A stretch of DNA of 64,000 bases from Hyphomicrobiales bacterium (GCA_017304475.1 JAFKKV010000009.1:496001-560000); one strand, 5' to 3'; counted from the stretch's first letter, positions 1 through 9,595 are shown. Notes: generated by a model from the sequence alone, not told the origin. Translations and numbers: made by a program.

Positions 1-571
1 CGACCTGATCATTCTCGACCTGATGCTGCCGGGGATCAGCGGGCTCGAGCTCTGCCGCGAGCTGCGGGCGGAATCGGCGGTGCCGATCGTCATGCTGACG
101 GCGCGCGGCGACGACATGGACCGGGTGCTCGGCCTGGAATTCGGCGCCGACGACTATATTTCCAAGCCGTTCAACACACGCGAGCTTGCGGCCCGGATCC
201 GCGCGGTGCTGCGCCGGACCTCGTCGCAGGCCGAGGTCAGGCCCGACCAGACCTGGCGTTTCGCCTTCGACGGCTGGACGCTCGATACGCGCCGGCGCGA
301 GCTCACCGACGGCCGCGGCGTGGTGGTCGACCTGTCCACCGGCGAATATGACCTGCTCCTGTCCTTCGTCGAGGCGCCGCAGCGCGTGCTGTCGCGCGAC
401 CACCTGCTGGACGCCGCCCGCAACCGCGTCTCGGCGGCTTTCGACCGGTCGATCGATGTCCAGGTCAGCCGGCTCCGGCGCAAGCTCGGCGGCGGCGACC
501 AGGCCCAGGACATGATCAAGACCGTGCGGGGCCTCGGCTATCTCTTCGTGCCCGAGGTCGCCAGGGCGTGA
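1..571 (+). CDS. OmpR-family response regulator (5' end cut off)
   Basis: This is a DNA-binding response regulator that lacks its first part because the window begins inside it. The open frame runs from base 2. The receiver domain is entered at the phospho-acceptor strand (D codon at 17-19, in LDLMLPG), followed by the conserved T of MLTARG and K of SKPF. The C-terminal winged helix of the OmpR/PhoB type ends with the typical VRGLGYLF. The stop overlaps the GTG start of the downstream histidine kinase by four bases, so the two are translationally coupled. The czc-type efflux genes that follow on the same strand suggest that it controls metal efflux; that is inference from position only. Confidence 0.93.
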   Translation, partial: DLIILDLMLPGISGLELCRELRAESAVPIVMLTARGDDMDRVLGLEFGADDYISKPFNTRELAARIRAVLRRTSSQAEVRPDQTWRFAFDGWTLDTRRRELTDGRGVVVDLSTGEYDLLLSFVEAPQRVLSRDHLLDAARNRVSAAFDRSIDVQVSRLRRKLGGGDQAQDMIKTVRGLGYLFVPEVARA

Positions 572-1890
572 GATGGCTGTTCGAGACGCTGGTCGGCCGC
601 ACCGTCGTCGTCCTGCTCCTGGGCATCGCGACCGTGCAGGGCACCAGCCTCTGGTTCTACGAGGCGACGCTCAACAGCGCGGCGGTACTGGCCAATGAGA
701 AGCAGCTGGCCGAGCGGCTGACCGTCATCTATCGCACCGTGCTGCGCATTCCGCAGCGCGACCGCGACGCGGTGACCCATGATCTCGCCGGTGGCGTCAT
801 CGAGGCGCATTGGAGCCTGCAAAGGCGCGCGGTGGCCGATCCGCATGCCGCCGAGGCCTGGGCCGGCCTGCGCGACCGCCTGGTCGGGCTGGTGCCGGCC
901 TGGGCCGAGGGCGGGCTGGTCATCGGTGTCGACCAAGCGAATGCCGCAAGCCATCTCGCGGCCATTTCCATGCAGCTGCCCGACGGCTCCTGGCTCAATA
1001 TCGACCTGCTGGCGAGCCATGCCCACCACCCGCGCTCCGACAGCACCATCCTGTCGACGACGCTTCTGGCGCTCGGCGTGGTCATCGCCGCCGTCCTGAT
1101 GATCCGCTGGCTGACCCGGCCGCTCGAGCTGTTCGCCGAGGCCGCCCGCACTCTCTACGCCTCCACCGACCGGGTGCCGGTGCCGGAAACCGGGCCCTGG
1201 GAGATCCGGACGCTCGCCCGGGCCTTCAACGAGATGCAGGGGCGCATCCGCCGCCTGGTCACCGCGCGCACCCAGGCGCTCGCGGCGGTGTCGCACGATC
1301 TGAAGACGCCGCTCACCCGCCTGCGCATGCGTATCGAGGAGATCGGCAATGGCGAGACGCGGGCCTCGATCGCGGCCGATCTGACCGAGATGGAGCGGAT
1401 GATCGACGCGACCTTGAGCTATCTCCGGGGCGACCGGTCGGACGAAGAGATGCGGCCGGTGGATCTCGTCGCAATCATCGAGACCATCACCGACGATGCC
1501 CGCGACGCGGGCGGCCGGGCCAGCCTGGACGCGCCGCGCTCGATCGTGGTGTTCGGCCGGCATCTCGCGCTCAAGCGGGCTCTGACCAACATCGTGCAGA
1601 ACGCCATCAAATATGGCGATTGCGCCGATATCCGGGTGCGGGCCGAGCCGGGCCGCGTGCGGATCAGCGTGGCCGACGAGGGCCCGGGCATTCCCGAGGC
1701 CGAGATGGATGCCATGTTCGAGCCGTTCGTCCGGCTCGATCAGTCTCGAAACGGCGATACCGGTGGCTTCGGCCTGGGTTTGACGATCGCCAACGAGATC
1801 ATCGCCGCGCATGGCGGCACGATTAGCCTGGAAAATCGTCGCGAGCGTGGGCTCGAAGTAACAATATTACTTGCAAGACCGGAGGATTGA
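568..1890 (+). CDS. Membrane sensor histidine kinase (EnvZ-like architecture)
   Basis: Sensor kinase of 440 aa, partner of the preceding response regulator. It starts at a GTG overlapping the regulator stop (GTGA). An N-terminal membrane segment (about residues 9-28), a periplasmic sensor region of about 130 residues and a second membrane segment (about 163-183) are followed by a HAMP linker (RWLTRPLELF), the HisKA motif AVSHDLKTPLTR with phospho-accepting H243, and an ATPase domain with N box NIVQNAIKYGD, G1 DEGPGIPE and G2 GGFGLGLTIANE. All catalytic boxes look intact. The signal is unknown; position before metal efflux genes suggests a periplasmic metal. Confidence 0.95.
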   Translation: MRWLFETLVGRTVVVLLLGIATVQGTSLWFYEATLNSAAVLANEKQLAERLTVIYRTVLRIPQRDRDAVTHDLAGGVIEAHWSLQRRAVADPHAAEAWAGLRDRLVGLVPAWAEGGLVIGVDQANAASHLAAISMQLPDGSWLNIDLLASHAHHPRSDSTILSTTLLALGVVIAAVLMIRWLTRPLELFAEAARTLYASTDRVPVPETGPWEIRTLARAFNEMQGRIRRLVTARTQALAAVSHDLKTPLTRLRMRIEEIGNGETRASIAADLTEMERMIDATLSYLRGDRSDEEMRPVDLVAIIETITDDARDAGGRASLDAPRSIVVFGRHLALKRALTNIVQNAIKYGDCADIRVRAEPGRVRISVADEGPGIPEAEMDAMFEPFVRLDQSRNGDTGGFGLGLTIANEIIAAHGGTISLENRRERGLEVTILLARPED

Positions 1891-2000
1891 CCCGGTCATA
1901 TTTCGTTACAAAGCCGAAATACGCCGACGTGGATTTTCCGCTACATCGCCTGGGCAAGCCATTGCTGCACTGCGATGTCCATGTCCTGGAGGACGATCCG

Positions 2001-2372
2001 ATGATGAAACTTGTCCTGGCGGCCCTGATGACCGTGAGCCTGTCGGCCGGCGCGATGGCGAGCGGCGCCGAGCGCGGCCCGAATGGCGGCTGGAAGGTCG
2101 ATGCCGGCGCGCGCCACCATGTCGAAGTGGTGCTGAACGGCACGACCAGCGTGGTCGTCTATGTCAGCGACGAGCGTTCGCAGCCGGTGCCGGCGGCCGG
2201 CTTCACGGCCAATGCGACCATTGTCGTCAACGGCACGACCCATCGCTTTCAGCTGACCCCGGCCGAGGGCGCGCGCATGACCGGTACGGCCCCGGCGGCG
2301 ATCCCGGCTGGCAGCAAGGGCGCGATCCAGCTCGGCATTCCCGGCGGATCGACGGTTCGCGCCACGTTCTGA
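2001..2372 (+). CDS. Small secreted periplasmic protein of the metal-efflux locus
   Basis: Protein of about 123 aa with a clear Sec signal peptide (MMKLVLAALMTVSLSAGAMA). The frame is open from 1887, but the ATG at 2001 is preferred because TGGAGGA lies just upstream and only this start puts the signal sequence at the N terminus. The mature part begins near a GPNGGW motif, has a HH pair in ARHHVEVV, and looks like an all-beta domain (VVVYVSDERSQPVPAAG). Similar short proteins often accompany CzcB/CusB-type efflux genes; a role in binding or delivering periplasmic metal is inferred. It lies between the two-component system and the efflux operon on the same strand. Confidence 0.7.
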   Translation: MMKLVLAALMTVSLSAGAMASGAERGPNGGWKVDAGARHHVEVVLNGTTSVVVYVSDERSQPVPAAGFTANATIVVNGTTHRFQLTPAEGARMTGTAPAAIPAGSKGAIQLGIPGGSTVRATF

Positions 2373-2442
2373 TCGCTGCCGCGATCATTCCCGGGGCCGG
2401 GCGCGGCGCGCGCGGCCAGCTCCTGCGCATAGGCGATTTCCC

Positions 2443-3963
2443 GTGCCGAAAATGTCGACCTTGGTCTGGGCGCTCGGCGTCGCCTTCATCGTGTCCGGCT
2501 GCGTGACGCGCGAGCAGCCCCGGGGCCTCGCCTTGGCCCTGCCGGGCCAATGGCAGAACGGTCCGACCGCCACGCCGCGCCGGCCCGCACCGGACCTCTC
2601 GGCCTGGTGGAAGGCGTTTCGCGATCCGGCCATCGATCGCCTGGTCGCCGATGCGCTGGCCCGCAATCCCGGGGTCGAAGAGGCCATGGAGCGGGTCAAT
2701 GCCGCCCGCGCCCTGGCGCGCGCCCAGGGCTCGCAACGCTTCCCCGGTCTCGACGCGAGCGCCCAGGCGCGTATCGACCACCGCCTCTCCGGCGCGGCGG
2801 ACGGTCTCAATGCCGGCGGCGAAAGCCTCGGCCAGGGGCCCTTGCGCACCGTCGGCCTGTTCCAGTCCGGCTTCGATGCGCGCTGGGAAGTGGATCTGTT
2901 CGGGCGCGTCCGAAGCGGCATCGCCGGCGCCGAGCGGGCGGCCGAGGTCGCCCAGGAGGAGCGTGACGACGTCAAGGTGACGCTGGTTGCCGAGATCGTC
3001 CGCACCTATCTCGAACTGCGCGCCGCCGAGCGCCGCCGGGCGGTGATCGCCGACGAGATCGCGGCCCGGCGCGGCCTGCTCGACCTGGTCCGGACCCAGC
3101 AGACCGCCGGCAGCTCGGGCGATTTCGACGTGCAGCGGGCCCGCGCGACCTTCGAGGCGGCGCGGGCGAGGCTGCCAGCCGCCGAGCTTGCCGAACGGAT
3201 CGCCCTGCAACGCCTGGCGACGCTTGCCGGTTCGGCCCGGGCGGATGCGCGGCTGCACGGGGCCAATCGTGGCGTACCGGTCATCGCGGCGCCGCGCGCG
3301 CCCATCCCGGCCGATCTCCTGCGCTGGCGCCCGGATATCCGGCGCGCCGAGCGGCTGGTCGCCCAGCGCGGTTTCGAGGCCGACATCGCCTATGCCGACC
3401 TGTTCCCGCGGCTGACGCTGGTCGGCAGCCTGGATGTCCGGGGCAATCTGATCGGCCAGCCGGTCATGGGCACGCCGGTGACGATATCGGGCGGGCCGGG
3501 CGTGACCATTCCCCTGCTCGACTGGGGCCTGCGCCGCCAGGTGCTGAGCGCCCGGGAAGCGCAGTGGCGCGAGGCGATCGCCGCCTATCGCGGCTCGGTC
3601 CTGCGCGGCGTCGAGGATGTCGAGATCGCGCTGGCCACGATCAGGACATCGGCCATGCGCCTGGAGCGGCAGAGAACCGCGGTGGCCGCGGCGCAGCGCG
3701 CATCGACGACCGCCGACCGGCTCTATCGCGGCGGCCTGACCGGATTGACCGAGCGCCTGCAGGCAGAGACGGATCTGCGCCAGGCCGAGCTGGATCTCGC
3801 CGACGCGACGGAAAGTGCGGCCATCGCGCCGGTCAGCCTGTTCAAGGCGATCGGCGCGCCGAACACTGCGCCGAGCCCGCCGGTCGATGTCCTGGCCGAG
3901 CCTCCCGCTCCGGTCTCATGGGCGGCAGCGCCGGCCGTCACGGCCGCGGAACAGCAGAATTGA
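2443..3963 (+). CDS. TolC-family outer-membrane efflux lipoprotein (NodT/CzcC type)
   Basis: Outer-membrane channel of the efflux pump encoded downstream, 506 aa, the usual length for this family. The N terminus carries a lipoprotein signal with lipobox VSGC (C20), and the body shows the duplicated alpha-helical efflux-protein pattern, including LRWRPDIRRAERLVAQRGFE and the terminal helix DRLYRGGLTGLTERLQAE, typical of RND outer-membrane subunits. The start is a GTG at 2443 with AGGCGA six bases upstream; an ATG at 2452 is the alternative. It is first in the operon with the adaptor and the pump. Ala/Pro-rich C-terminal tail. Confidence 0.92.
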   Translation: MPKMSTLVWALGVAFIVSGCVTREQPRGLALALPGQWQNGPTATPRRPAPDLSAWWKAFRDPAIDRLVADALARNPGVEEAMERVNAARALARAQGSQRFPGLDASAQARIDHRLSGAADGLNAGGESLGQGPLRTVGLFQSGFDARWEVDLFGRVRSGIAGAERAAEVAQEERDDVKVTLVAEIVRTYLELRAAERRRAVIADEIAARRGLLDLVRTQQTAGSSGDFDVQRARATFEAARARLPAAELAERIALQRLATLAGSARADARLHGANRGVPVIAAPRAPIPADLLRWRPDIRRAERLVAQRGFEADIAYADLFPRLTLVGSLDVRGNLIGQPVMGTPVTISGGPGVTIPLLDWGLRRQVLSAREAQWREAIAAYRGSVLRGVEDVEIALATIRTSAMRLERQRTAVAAAQRASTTADRLYRGGLTGLTERLQAETDLRQAELDLADATESAAIAPVSLFKAIGAPNTAPSPPVDVLAEPPAPVSWAAAPAVTAAEQQN

Positions 3964-4015
3964 CGTCTCCCAGGGCCTTGGCGGTTCGCCGCTGCCCGCC
4001 GCAAGGAAGCAAGAC

Positions 4016-5272
4016 ATGAAGCCAGCGATCCTCGTGATCGGCGCCCTGATCGGCGGCGTGCTGTTGAGCGTCGCCGCGCCGCAGATCCCGCAATCCGCGC
4101 GGGCGATCCTGATCTCCGCCGGGCTCATGCAGGCCGGCGACGCCGCGGCGCAGGCAACCGCGCCGGCCGCCGAGGCCGGTCATGGCGGCCAGGCCGGCGG
4201 TGAGGCCGAGGGCACGCTGCGGATGGATGCCGGGCGGATCGAGGCGGCCCGGATCAGCCTCGCGACCGTCGAGGCCGGCCCGCTCAGCCGCCACCTGACG
4301 GTTCCCGGCGTCATCGTGCCCGACCGCGACAAGGTCTGGCGCATCGCCGCCAAGGTCGTCGGCACGGTCGCGGAACTGCGCAAGGGTCTCGGCGACGCGG
4401 TCGCGCCGGGTGAATTGCTGGCGATCCTCGACAGCCGCGAGGTTGCCGATGCCAAGAGCGAATATGTCGGCGCGCAGGTCAATTTCGGCCTGCAGAAGAC
4501 GCTGTTCGAGCGGGAGGAGACGCTCTGGCGCAGCCGCATCCAGGCCGAGCAGCAATATTTGCGGGCCCGCAACGCCTTTACCGAGGCGCAGCTCAGGGTG
4601 CATCTGGCGCGCCAGAAACTCTCGGCGCTGGGGGTCAGCGACGAGGAGGTCGCCGGCCTCTCCATGCAGACCGTCAACGGCCTGCAGCGTTATGAAATCC
4701 GCTCGCCGGGCGGCGGCCGGGTGGTCGAGCGGATCGTCGATCTCGGTGCGCCGGTCGGCGGCGAGGGCCAGGCGAAAGAGCTCTTCGTCATCGCCGACCT
4801 GACCTCGGTCTGGGTCGAGCTGACCGTCTCGACCATGGATCTCGCCGAGATCAAGGAGGGCAACCGGGTGCGGATCGGCGCGGCCGGCACGGAGCGGCGC
4901 GCCGAAGGCAAGGTGGTCTTCATCAGCCCGATCCTCAACCAGGACACCCGTTCGGCGCGGGTGATCGCGCTGGTCGACAACAAGGAATTCGGCTGGCGTC
5001 CGGGATCCTTCGTCAATGCCGAGGTCACCGTCGAGGATATCAGGGTCGATATCCGGGTGCCGCGCGCGGCGCTGCAGACCATGGAAGGCTCGCCCGTCGT
5101 GTTCGTCCGGACCGAAACCGGCTTCGAGCGGCGCAAGGTCGTCATCGGCAAGGAAGACGCCGAATTCGTCGAAATCGCCTTCGGCGTCGATCCTGGCGAG
5201 GTCATCGCCGCGACCAATACCTTCCTCCTGAAAGCCGAGCTCGGGAAAGCCGAAGCCGAGCACTCGCACTGA
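4016..5272 (+). CDS. czcB: Heavy-metal RND efflux periplasmic adaptor (CzcB/CusB type)
   Basis: Membrane-fusion protein of about 418 aa linking the inner-membrane pump to the outer-membrane channel. The frame is open further upstream, but the ATG at 4016, directly after GCAAGGAAGCAAGAC, gives the N-terminal membrane anchor (MKPAILVIGALIGGVLLSVA) and is the better start. Lipoyl/barrel-sandwich halves flank an alpha-hairpin (GAQVNFGLQKTLFEREETLW and following). His residues occur in an early linker (AGHGG) and at the very end (EAEHSH), as in metal-handling adaptors. It starts about 50 bp after the outer-membrane gene and ends 14 bp before the pump gene. Confidence 0.92.
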   Translation: MKPAILVIGALIGGVLLSVAAPQIPQSARAILISAGLMQAGDAAAQATAPAAEAGHGGQAGGEAEGTLRMDAGRIEAARISLATVEAGPLSRHLTVPGVIVPDRDKVWRIAAKVVGTVAELRKGLGDAVAPGELLAILDSREVADAKSEYVGAQVNFGLQKTLFEREETLWRSRIQAEQQYLRARNAFTEAQLRVHLARQKLSALGVSDEEVAGLSMQTVNGLQRYEIRSPGGGRVVERIVDLGAPVGGEGQAKELFVIADLTSVWVELTVSTMDLAEIKEGNRVRIGAAGTERRAEGKVVFISPILNQDTRSARVIALVDNKEFGWRPGSFVNAEVTVEDIRVDIRVPRAALQTMEGSPVVFVRTETGFERRKVVIGKEDAEFVEIAFGVDPGEVIAATNTFLLKAELGKAEAEHSH

Positions 5273-5286
5273 GGCGGACCTGAGTC

Positions 5287-8200
5287 ATGATCGCACGAGT
5301 TCTCGCGTTTTCGGTCCATCAGCGCTGGCTGGTCGTCCTCCTGACCATGGCCGCGGCGGCCTTCGGCGCCTGGTCGCTGACCAAGCTGCCGATCGACGCC
5401 GTCCCCGACATCACCAACAACCAGGTGCAGATCAACAGCCTGGCGCCGGCTCTGTCGCCCGTCGATGTCGAGAAACAGGTGACCTTTCCGGTCGAGACCG
5501 CGCTCGCCGGCATTCCCGGGCTCGAATATACCCGCTCGCTGTCGCGCAACGGCTTCTCGCAGGTGACAGCGGTCTTCTCGGAGAAGACCGACATCTATTT
5601 CGCCCGCCAGCAGGTCGGCGAACGCCTGGCCGAGGCACAGCGGACCATGCCCGTGGGCGTCACCCCGCGCATGGGACCGATCTCGTCGGGGCTCGGCGAG
5701 ATCTATATGTGGGCGGTGCATTTCAAGCCGGCGGAAGGGCGCGCGCCGGCGCGTGCCGGCGAGCCGGGTTTCCAGCGCGACGGCAGCTATCTCACCCCCG
5801 AGGGCCAGCGGCTGCGGACCGAGCTCGAACGGTCGGCCTATTTGCGCACGGTCCAGGACTGGATCATTCGCCCGCAGCTCCGGACCGTGCCCGGGGTGGC
5901 CGGCGTCGACGTGATCGGCGGCTTCGAAAAGCAATTCCTGGTGCAGCCGGATCCGGCCAAGCTGACCGCGCTCAACGTCTCCTTCGGCGATCTCGCGGAA
6001 GCGCTGGAGCGCAACAATGTCAGCCGTGGCGCCGGCTATCTCGAGCGCAATGGCGAAGCCTATGCGGTGCGCGCCGCGGGCCGGCTGGAATCGATCGCCG
6101 ATATCGGCAATGTCGTCGTGGCCACCCGCGAGGGCGTTCCGATCCGGGTCAGCGACGTCGCCGAGATCGGCATCGGCCGGGAAATGCGCACCGGCAGCGG
6201 CAGCGAGAACGGCGCCGAGGTGGTCATCGGCACGGCCATGATGCTGATCGGCGGCAATAGCCGCACGGTCTCCGCCGCGGTCGACGCCAAACTGAAGGAG
6301 ATCAACCGCACCTTGCCGCCGGGCGTCGAGGCCAAGACCGTGCTGAACCGGACGGTGCTGGTCGACGCGACGGTGAAGACGGTGGCCAAGAACCTCGCCG
6401 AGGGCGCCTTCCTGGTCATTCTCGTGCTGTTCCTGATGCTCGGCAATTTCCGCGCGGCGCTGATCACCGCGCTGATCATCCCGATCGCCATGCTGCTGAC
6501 CATGACCGGCATGGTGCAGGGCCGGATCAGCGCCAATCTGATGAGCCTCGGCGCGCTCGATTTCGGCCTGATCGTCGACGGCGCGGTGATCATCACCGAG
6601 AATACGCTGCGCCGCCTGGCCGAACGCCAGCACCAGCTCGGCGGCCGGCTCAGCCTCGGCGAGCGGCTGAGCACGGTCATCAGCTCGGCCGAGGAGATGA
6701 TCAAGCCGTCGGTCTACGGCCAGGCGATCATCATCCTCGTTTATGTGCCGCTGCTGACCTTTACCGGCGTCGAGGGCAAGATGTTCGAGCCGATGGCGTT
6801 GACCGTCATCATCGCGCTCGCCGCCGCCTTCGTCCTGTCGATCACCTTCGTGCCGGCGATGATCGCCATCGCCATCACCGGCAAGGTGCAGGAGAAGGAA
6901 AACCTGTTCGTCCGCGGCCTGAAGGCGGCCTATGCGCCCCTGCTGGGCAGCGCCGTGCGCGCGCCCTGGGCCTTTATCGCGGGATCGCTGGTGCTGCTGG
7001 TCGGCGCCGGCCTCCTGTTCAACCGCCTGGGCCAGGAATTCATCCCAACGCTCGACGAGAAGAACATCGCGATGCATGCCTTGCGCATTCCGAGCGTCTC
7101 GCTGTCGCAGTCGCAGGCCATGCAGCTCGACGTCGAGAAGGCGGTGAGCGGCTTCGCCGAGGTCGCCTATGTCTTTTCCAAGACCGGCACGGCCGAGGTG
7201 GCCGCCGATCCGATGCCGCCAAACGCCTCCGATACCTTCATCATGCTCAAGCCGCAGTCGGAATGGCCCGATCCGGCGCTGCCGAAAGAGGCGCTGATCG
7301 AGCGCATCAAGGCGGCGGTGGAAAAGCTCGTCGGCAACAATTACGAGTTCACCCAGCCGATCCAGATGCGCTTCAACGAATTGCTCGCCGGCGTCCGCGG
7401 CGACCTCGCCGTCAAGGTCTTCGGCGACGAGTTCGAGCCGATGCTGCGCGCGGCCAACCAGGTCGCCGCCATCCTGCGCGCCACGCCCGGCGCCCAGGAC
7501 GTCAAGGTCGAGCAGGTCGGCGGCCTGCCGTTCCTGGAGATCCGGATCGACAAGGCGGCGATCGCCCGCATGGGCCTCAGTGTCTTCGCGGTGCAGGAGG
7601 TGATCGGCGCGGCCATAGGCGGGCGCGAGGCCGGCATCATCTTCGAAGGCGATCGCCGCTTTCCGATCGTCGTCCGCCTGCCCGACATCCAGCGCGACGA
7701 CCTGGAAAAGCTCAAGCACTTGCCGATTCCGCTGGCCGCGGCGGGGTCCGGACGGCCGGCGACCATCCTGCTGGAACAGGTCGCGAGCCTCTCCTTCGTC
7801 GAGGGCCCGAACCAGATCTCCCGCGAAAACGGCAAGCGGCGCGTGGTGGTGACGGCCAATGTCCGCGGCCGCGACATCGCCTCGGTGGTCGAGGAAGCCC
7901 AGGCGAAGGTGCAGCGGGTGCCCTTGCCCTCCGGCTATTACATCACCTGGGGCGGCCAGTTCGAGAATCTCGCGGCGGCGCGGCAGCGCCTGGCGGTGGT
8001 CGTGCCGGCCTGTTTCTTCCTGATCTTCCTGCTGCTCTATTCGGCGCTCGGTTCGCCGCGCGACGCGCTGCTGGTGTTCAGCGCGGTGCCGCTGGCCCTG
8101 ACCGGCGGCATCGCGGCGCTGTGGCTGCGCGACATGCCGTTTTCGGTGGCCGCGGCGGTCGGCTTCATCGCGCTGTCGGGGGTCGCGGTGCTGAACGGGC

Positions 8201-8541
8201 TGGTCATGCTGACCTATATCAAGCAGCTGCTGGCCGAGGGCCTCGGCAAGCGCGAGGCGATCATGCAGGGCGCGCTCACCCGGCTCAGGCCGGTCGCCAT
8301 GACCGCGCTGGTCGCTTCGCTCGGCTTCGTGCCCATGGCGCTCGCCACCGGCACGGGGGCGGAGGTGCAGAAGCCGCTGGCGACCGTGGTCATCGGCGGC
8401 CTGATCAGCGCGACCTTGCTGACCCTGCTGGTGCTGCCGGCGCTCTATGTCCGGTTCGGCGGCGTCGCATCGCCGCAGGCGGACGAAGCCGCCGGGCCGG
8501 GCGGTTTGCCCCAGGGGCCGCAAATGGCGGAGAAGACTTGA
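5287..8541 (+). CDS. czcA: CzcA-type heavy-metal RND efflux pump
   Basis: Proton-driven inner-membrane exporter of divalent metal ions, 1084 aa, full length for the heavy-metal RND family. It opens with the typical MIARVLAFSVHQRWLVVLL and LPIDAVPDITNNQVQINS. The proton-relay helix reads DFGLIVDGAVIITEN, giving D425, D431 and E438. From knowledge of this family, that signature is the CzcA (Co/Zn/Cd or Ni) type, whereas CusA-type copper/silver pumps carry a different motif. Two repeats of six membrane helices with large periplasmic loops are visible. Which metal is exported cannot be read from sequence. It is the last gene of the operon and is followed by hairpins. Confidence 0.96.
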   Translation: MIARVLAFSVHQRWLVVLLTMAAAAFGAWSLTKLPIDAVPDITNNQVQINSLAPALSPVDVEKQVTFPVETALAGIPGLEYTRSLSRNGFSQVTAVFSEKTDIYFARQQVGERLAEAQRTMPVGVTPRMGPISSGLGEIYMWAVHFKPAEGRAPARAGEPGFQRDGSYLTPEGQRLRTELERSAYLRTVQDWIIRPQLRTVPGVAGVDVIGGFEKQFLVQPDPAKLTALNVSFGDLAEALERNNVSRGAGYLERNGEAYAVRAAGRLESIADIGNVVVATREGVPIRVSDVAEIGIGREMRTGSGSENGAEVVIGTAMMLIGGNSRTVSAAVDAKLKEINRTLPPGVEAKTVLNRTVLVDATVKTVAKNLAEGAFLVILVLFLMLGNFRAALITALIIPIAMLLTMTGMVQGRISANLMSLGALDFGLIVDGAVIITENTLRRLAERQHQLGGRLSLGERLSTVISSAEEMIKPSVYGQAIIILVYVPLLTFTGVEGKMFEPMALTVIIALAAAFVLSITFVPAMIAIAITGKVQEKENLFVRGLKAAYAPLLGSAVRAPWAFIAGSLVLLVGAGLLFNRLGQEFIPTLDEKNIAMHALRIPSVSLSQSQAMQLDVEKAVSGFAEVAYVFSKTGTAEVAADPMPPNASDTFIMLKPQSEWPDPALPKEALIERIKAAVEKLVGNNYEFTQPIQMRFNELLAGVRGDLAVKVFGDEFEPMLRAANQVAAILRATPGAQDVKVEQVGGLPFLEIRIDKAAIARMGLSVFAVQEVIGAAIGGREAGIIFEGDRRFPIVVRLPDIQRDDLEKLKHLPIPLAAAGSGRPATILLEQVASLSFVEGPNQISRENGKRRVVVTANVRGRDIASVVEEAQAKVQRVPLPSGYYITWGGQFENLAAARQRLAVVVPACFFLIFLLLYSALGSPRDALLVFSAVPLALTGGIAALWLRDMPFSVAAAVGFIALSGVAVLNGLVMLTYIKQLLAEGLGKREAIMQGALTRLRPVAMTALVASLGFVPMALATGTGAEVQKPLATVVIGGLISATLLTLLVLPALYVRFGGVASPQADEAAGPGGLPQGPQMAEKT

Positions 8542-8619
8542 GGCTGCCGGCCTCCTGGCATAGTCTCGGTGGGCCATGAAGATTCTTTCTCTCGCCATCG
8601 CGTCGACCTTCTTCCGAGC

Positions 8620-8641
8620 CTGAGCGGCATTGCCCGCTCAG
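8620..8641 (+). terminator. Hairpin downstream of the efflux pump gene
   Basis: Perfect 8-bp stem CTGAGCGG / CCGCTCAG with a 6-nt loop, about 80 bases after the czcA stop. It has no T tract of its own and lies shortly before a stronger terminator-like hairpin, so it may be part of a composite end. Confidence 0.35.
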
Positions 8642-8690
8642 CGGGCCGGAAGCCGGGCGGGTCAAGCCGCCCGAAGGTCCCTTGCCAGCC

Positions 8691-8714
8691 CCGCTCCGGG
8701 TGAGCGGAGTTTTT
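8691..8714 (+). terminator. Rho-independent terminator candidate after the czc operon
   Basis: Stem CCGCTC / GAGCGG with a 5-nt loop, followed directly by AGTTTTT. It separates the efflux operon from the oxygenase gene that starts at 8743. Confidence 0.55.
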
Positions 8715-8742
8715 CGGCTGGCCGATGTTTCGAGAGGAATTC

Positions 8743-9549
8743 ATGCCCGATACCGGCAATAGGACGCGTGCGCTCGGCGCCGCGCAGGTCGAGCAATTCA
8801 TCCGTCAGGGTTTCGTCAAGGTCGAGCAGGCTTTTCCGCGCGCGGTCGCGGACGCGGCCCGTGCGATCCTCTGGCGCGATACCGGTTGCGATCCCGATCA
8901 TCCCGCGACATGGAGCAAGCCGGTCATCCGGCTCGGGATGTACGGACAGGAGCCCTTCATCAAAGCTGCGAACACGCCGATCCTTCACGGTGCGTTCGAT
9001 CAGCTGGTCGGGCCCGGCCGCTGGCGTCCATGCCGGGCCCTGGGAACATTTCCGGTCCGGTTTCCGTCCGCCGACGACCCCGGTGATGCCGGTTGGCACA
9101 TCGATGTCAGTTTCGGATTGGAGAACCCGGACTTCCTGTCGTGGCGCGTCAATATCGTCTCCAAGGGGCGGGCGCTGCTCATGCTGTTCCTGTTCTCCGA
9201 TGTCGGGGAGAGCGATGCGCCGACCCGCATTCGCGCGGGGTCGCATCGCGACATCGCGCGGCTGCTGGCGCCGGCGGGCGAGGCGGGGTTGTCGCTTCGG
9301 GAGCTGGCGGCCAATGGTTTCGCCGAATCGGCCGAGCGGCCGGAAGTCCTGGCGACGGGCGCGGCGGGCTCGGTCTATCTGTGCCACCCCTTCCTGGTCC
9401 ATGCTGCCCAGCCGCATCGGGGTTCGCGGCCGCGATTCCTGGCGCAGCCTCCGCTTCTCCCGGCCGGACCATTGATGCTGGAGCGCGTCGACGGCGAATA
9501 TTCACCCGTCGAACAGGCGATCCGGGACGCCTTGTCGGTTCCGACCTGA
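8743..9549 (+). CDS. Phytanoyl-CoA dioxygenase-like Fe(II)/2-oxoglutarate oxygenase
   Basis: Protein of 268 aa resembling the PhyH-type non-haem iron oxygenases, which hydroxylate small molecules using O2 and 2-oxoglutarate. The iron-binding triad is visible: HxD at H119/D121 (GWHIDVSF) and a distal H220 (PFLVHAAQ); the R of GSRPRF is placed to bind 2-oxoglutarate. The ATG at 8743 is chosen because CGAGAGGAAT lies just upstream; an in-frame ATG at 8725 has no ribosome site. It stands alone, flanked by hairpins on both sides, so context gives no substrate. No signal peptide, hence cytoplasmic. Confidence 0.75.
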   Translation: MPDTGNRTRALGAAQVEQFIRQGFVKVEQAFPRAVADAARAILWRDTGCDPDHPATWSKPVIRLGMYGQEPFIKAANTPILHGAFDQLVGPGRWRPCRALGTFPVRFPSADDPGDAGWHIDVSFGLENPDFLSWRVNIVSKGRALLMLFLFSDVGESDAPTRIRAGSHRDIARLLAPAGEAGLSLRELAANGFAESAERPEVLATGAAGSVYLCHPFLVHAAQPHRGSRPRFLAQPPLLPAGPLMLERVDGEYSPVEQAIRDALSVPT

Positions 9550-9595
9550 GGCGCGACAGGGTCCGGCACGCCCGGCCGGCTGCGGCCGGAACGAA

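Noticed and set aside
5287..8541. CusA-type copper/silver pump
   Set aside because: The proton-relay helix carries the CzcA-type DFGLIVDGAVIITEN pattern and no CusF gene is present.
4690..8598. Very long open frame (1302 codons) antisense to the efflux pump
   Set aside because: GC-rich third positions remove stops from the opposite strand; the protein is Arg/His/Asp/Gln-rich without domains, and the pump on the plus strand is unmistakable.
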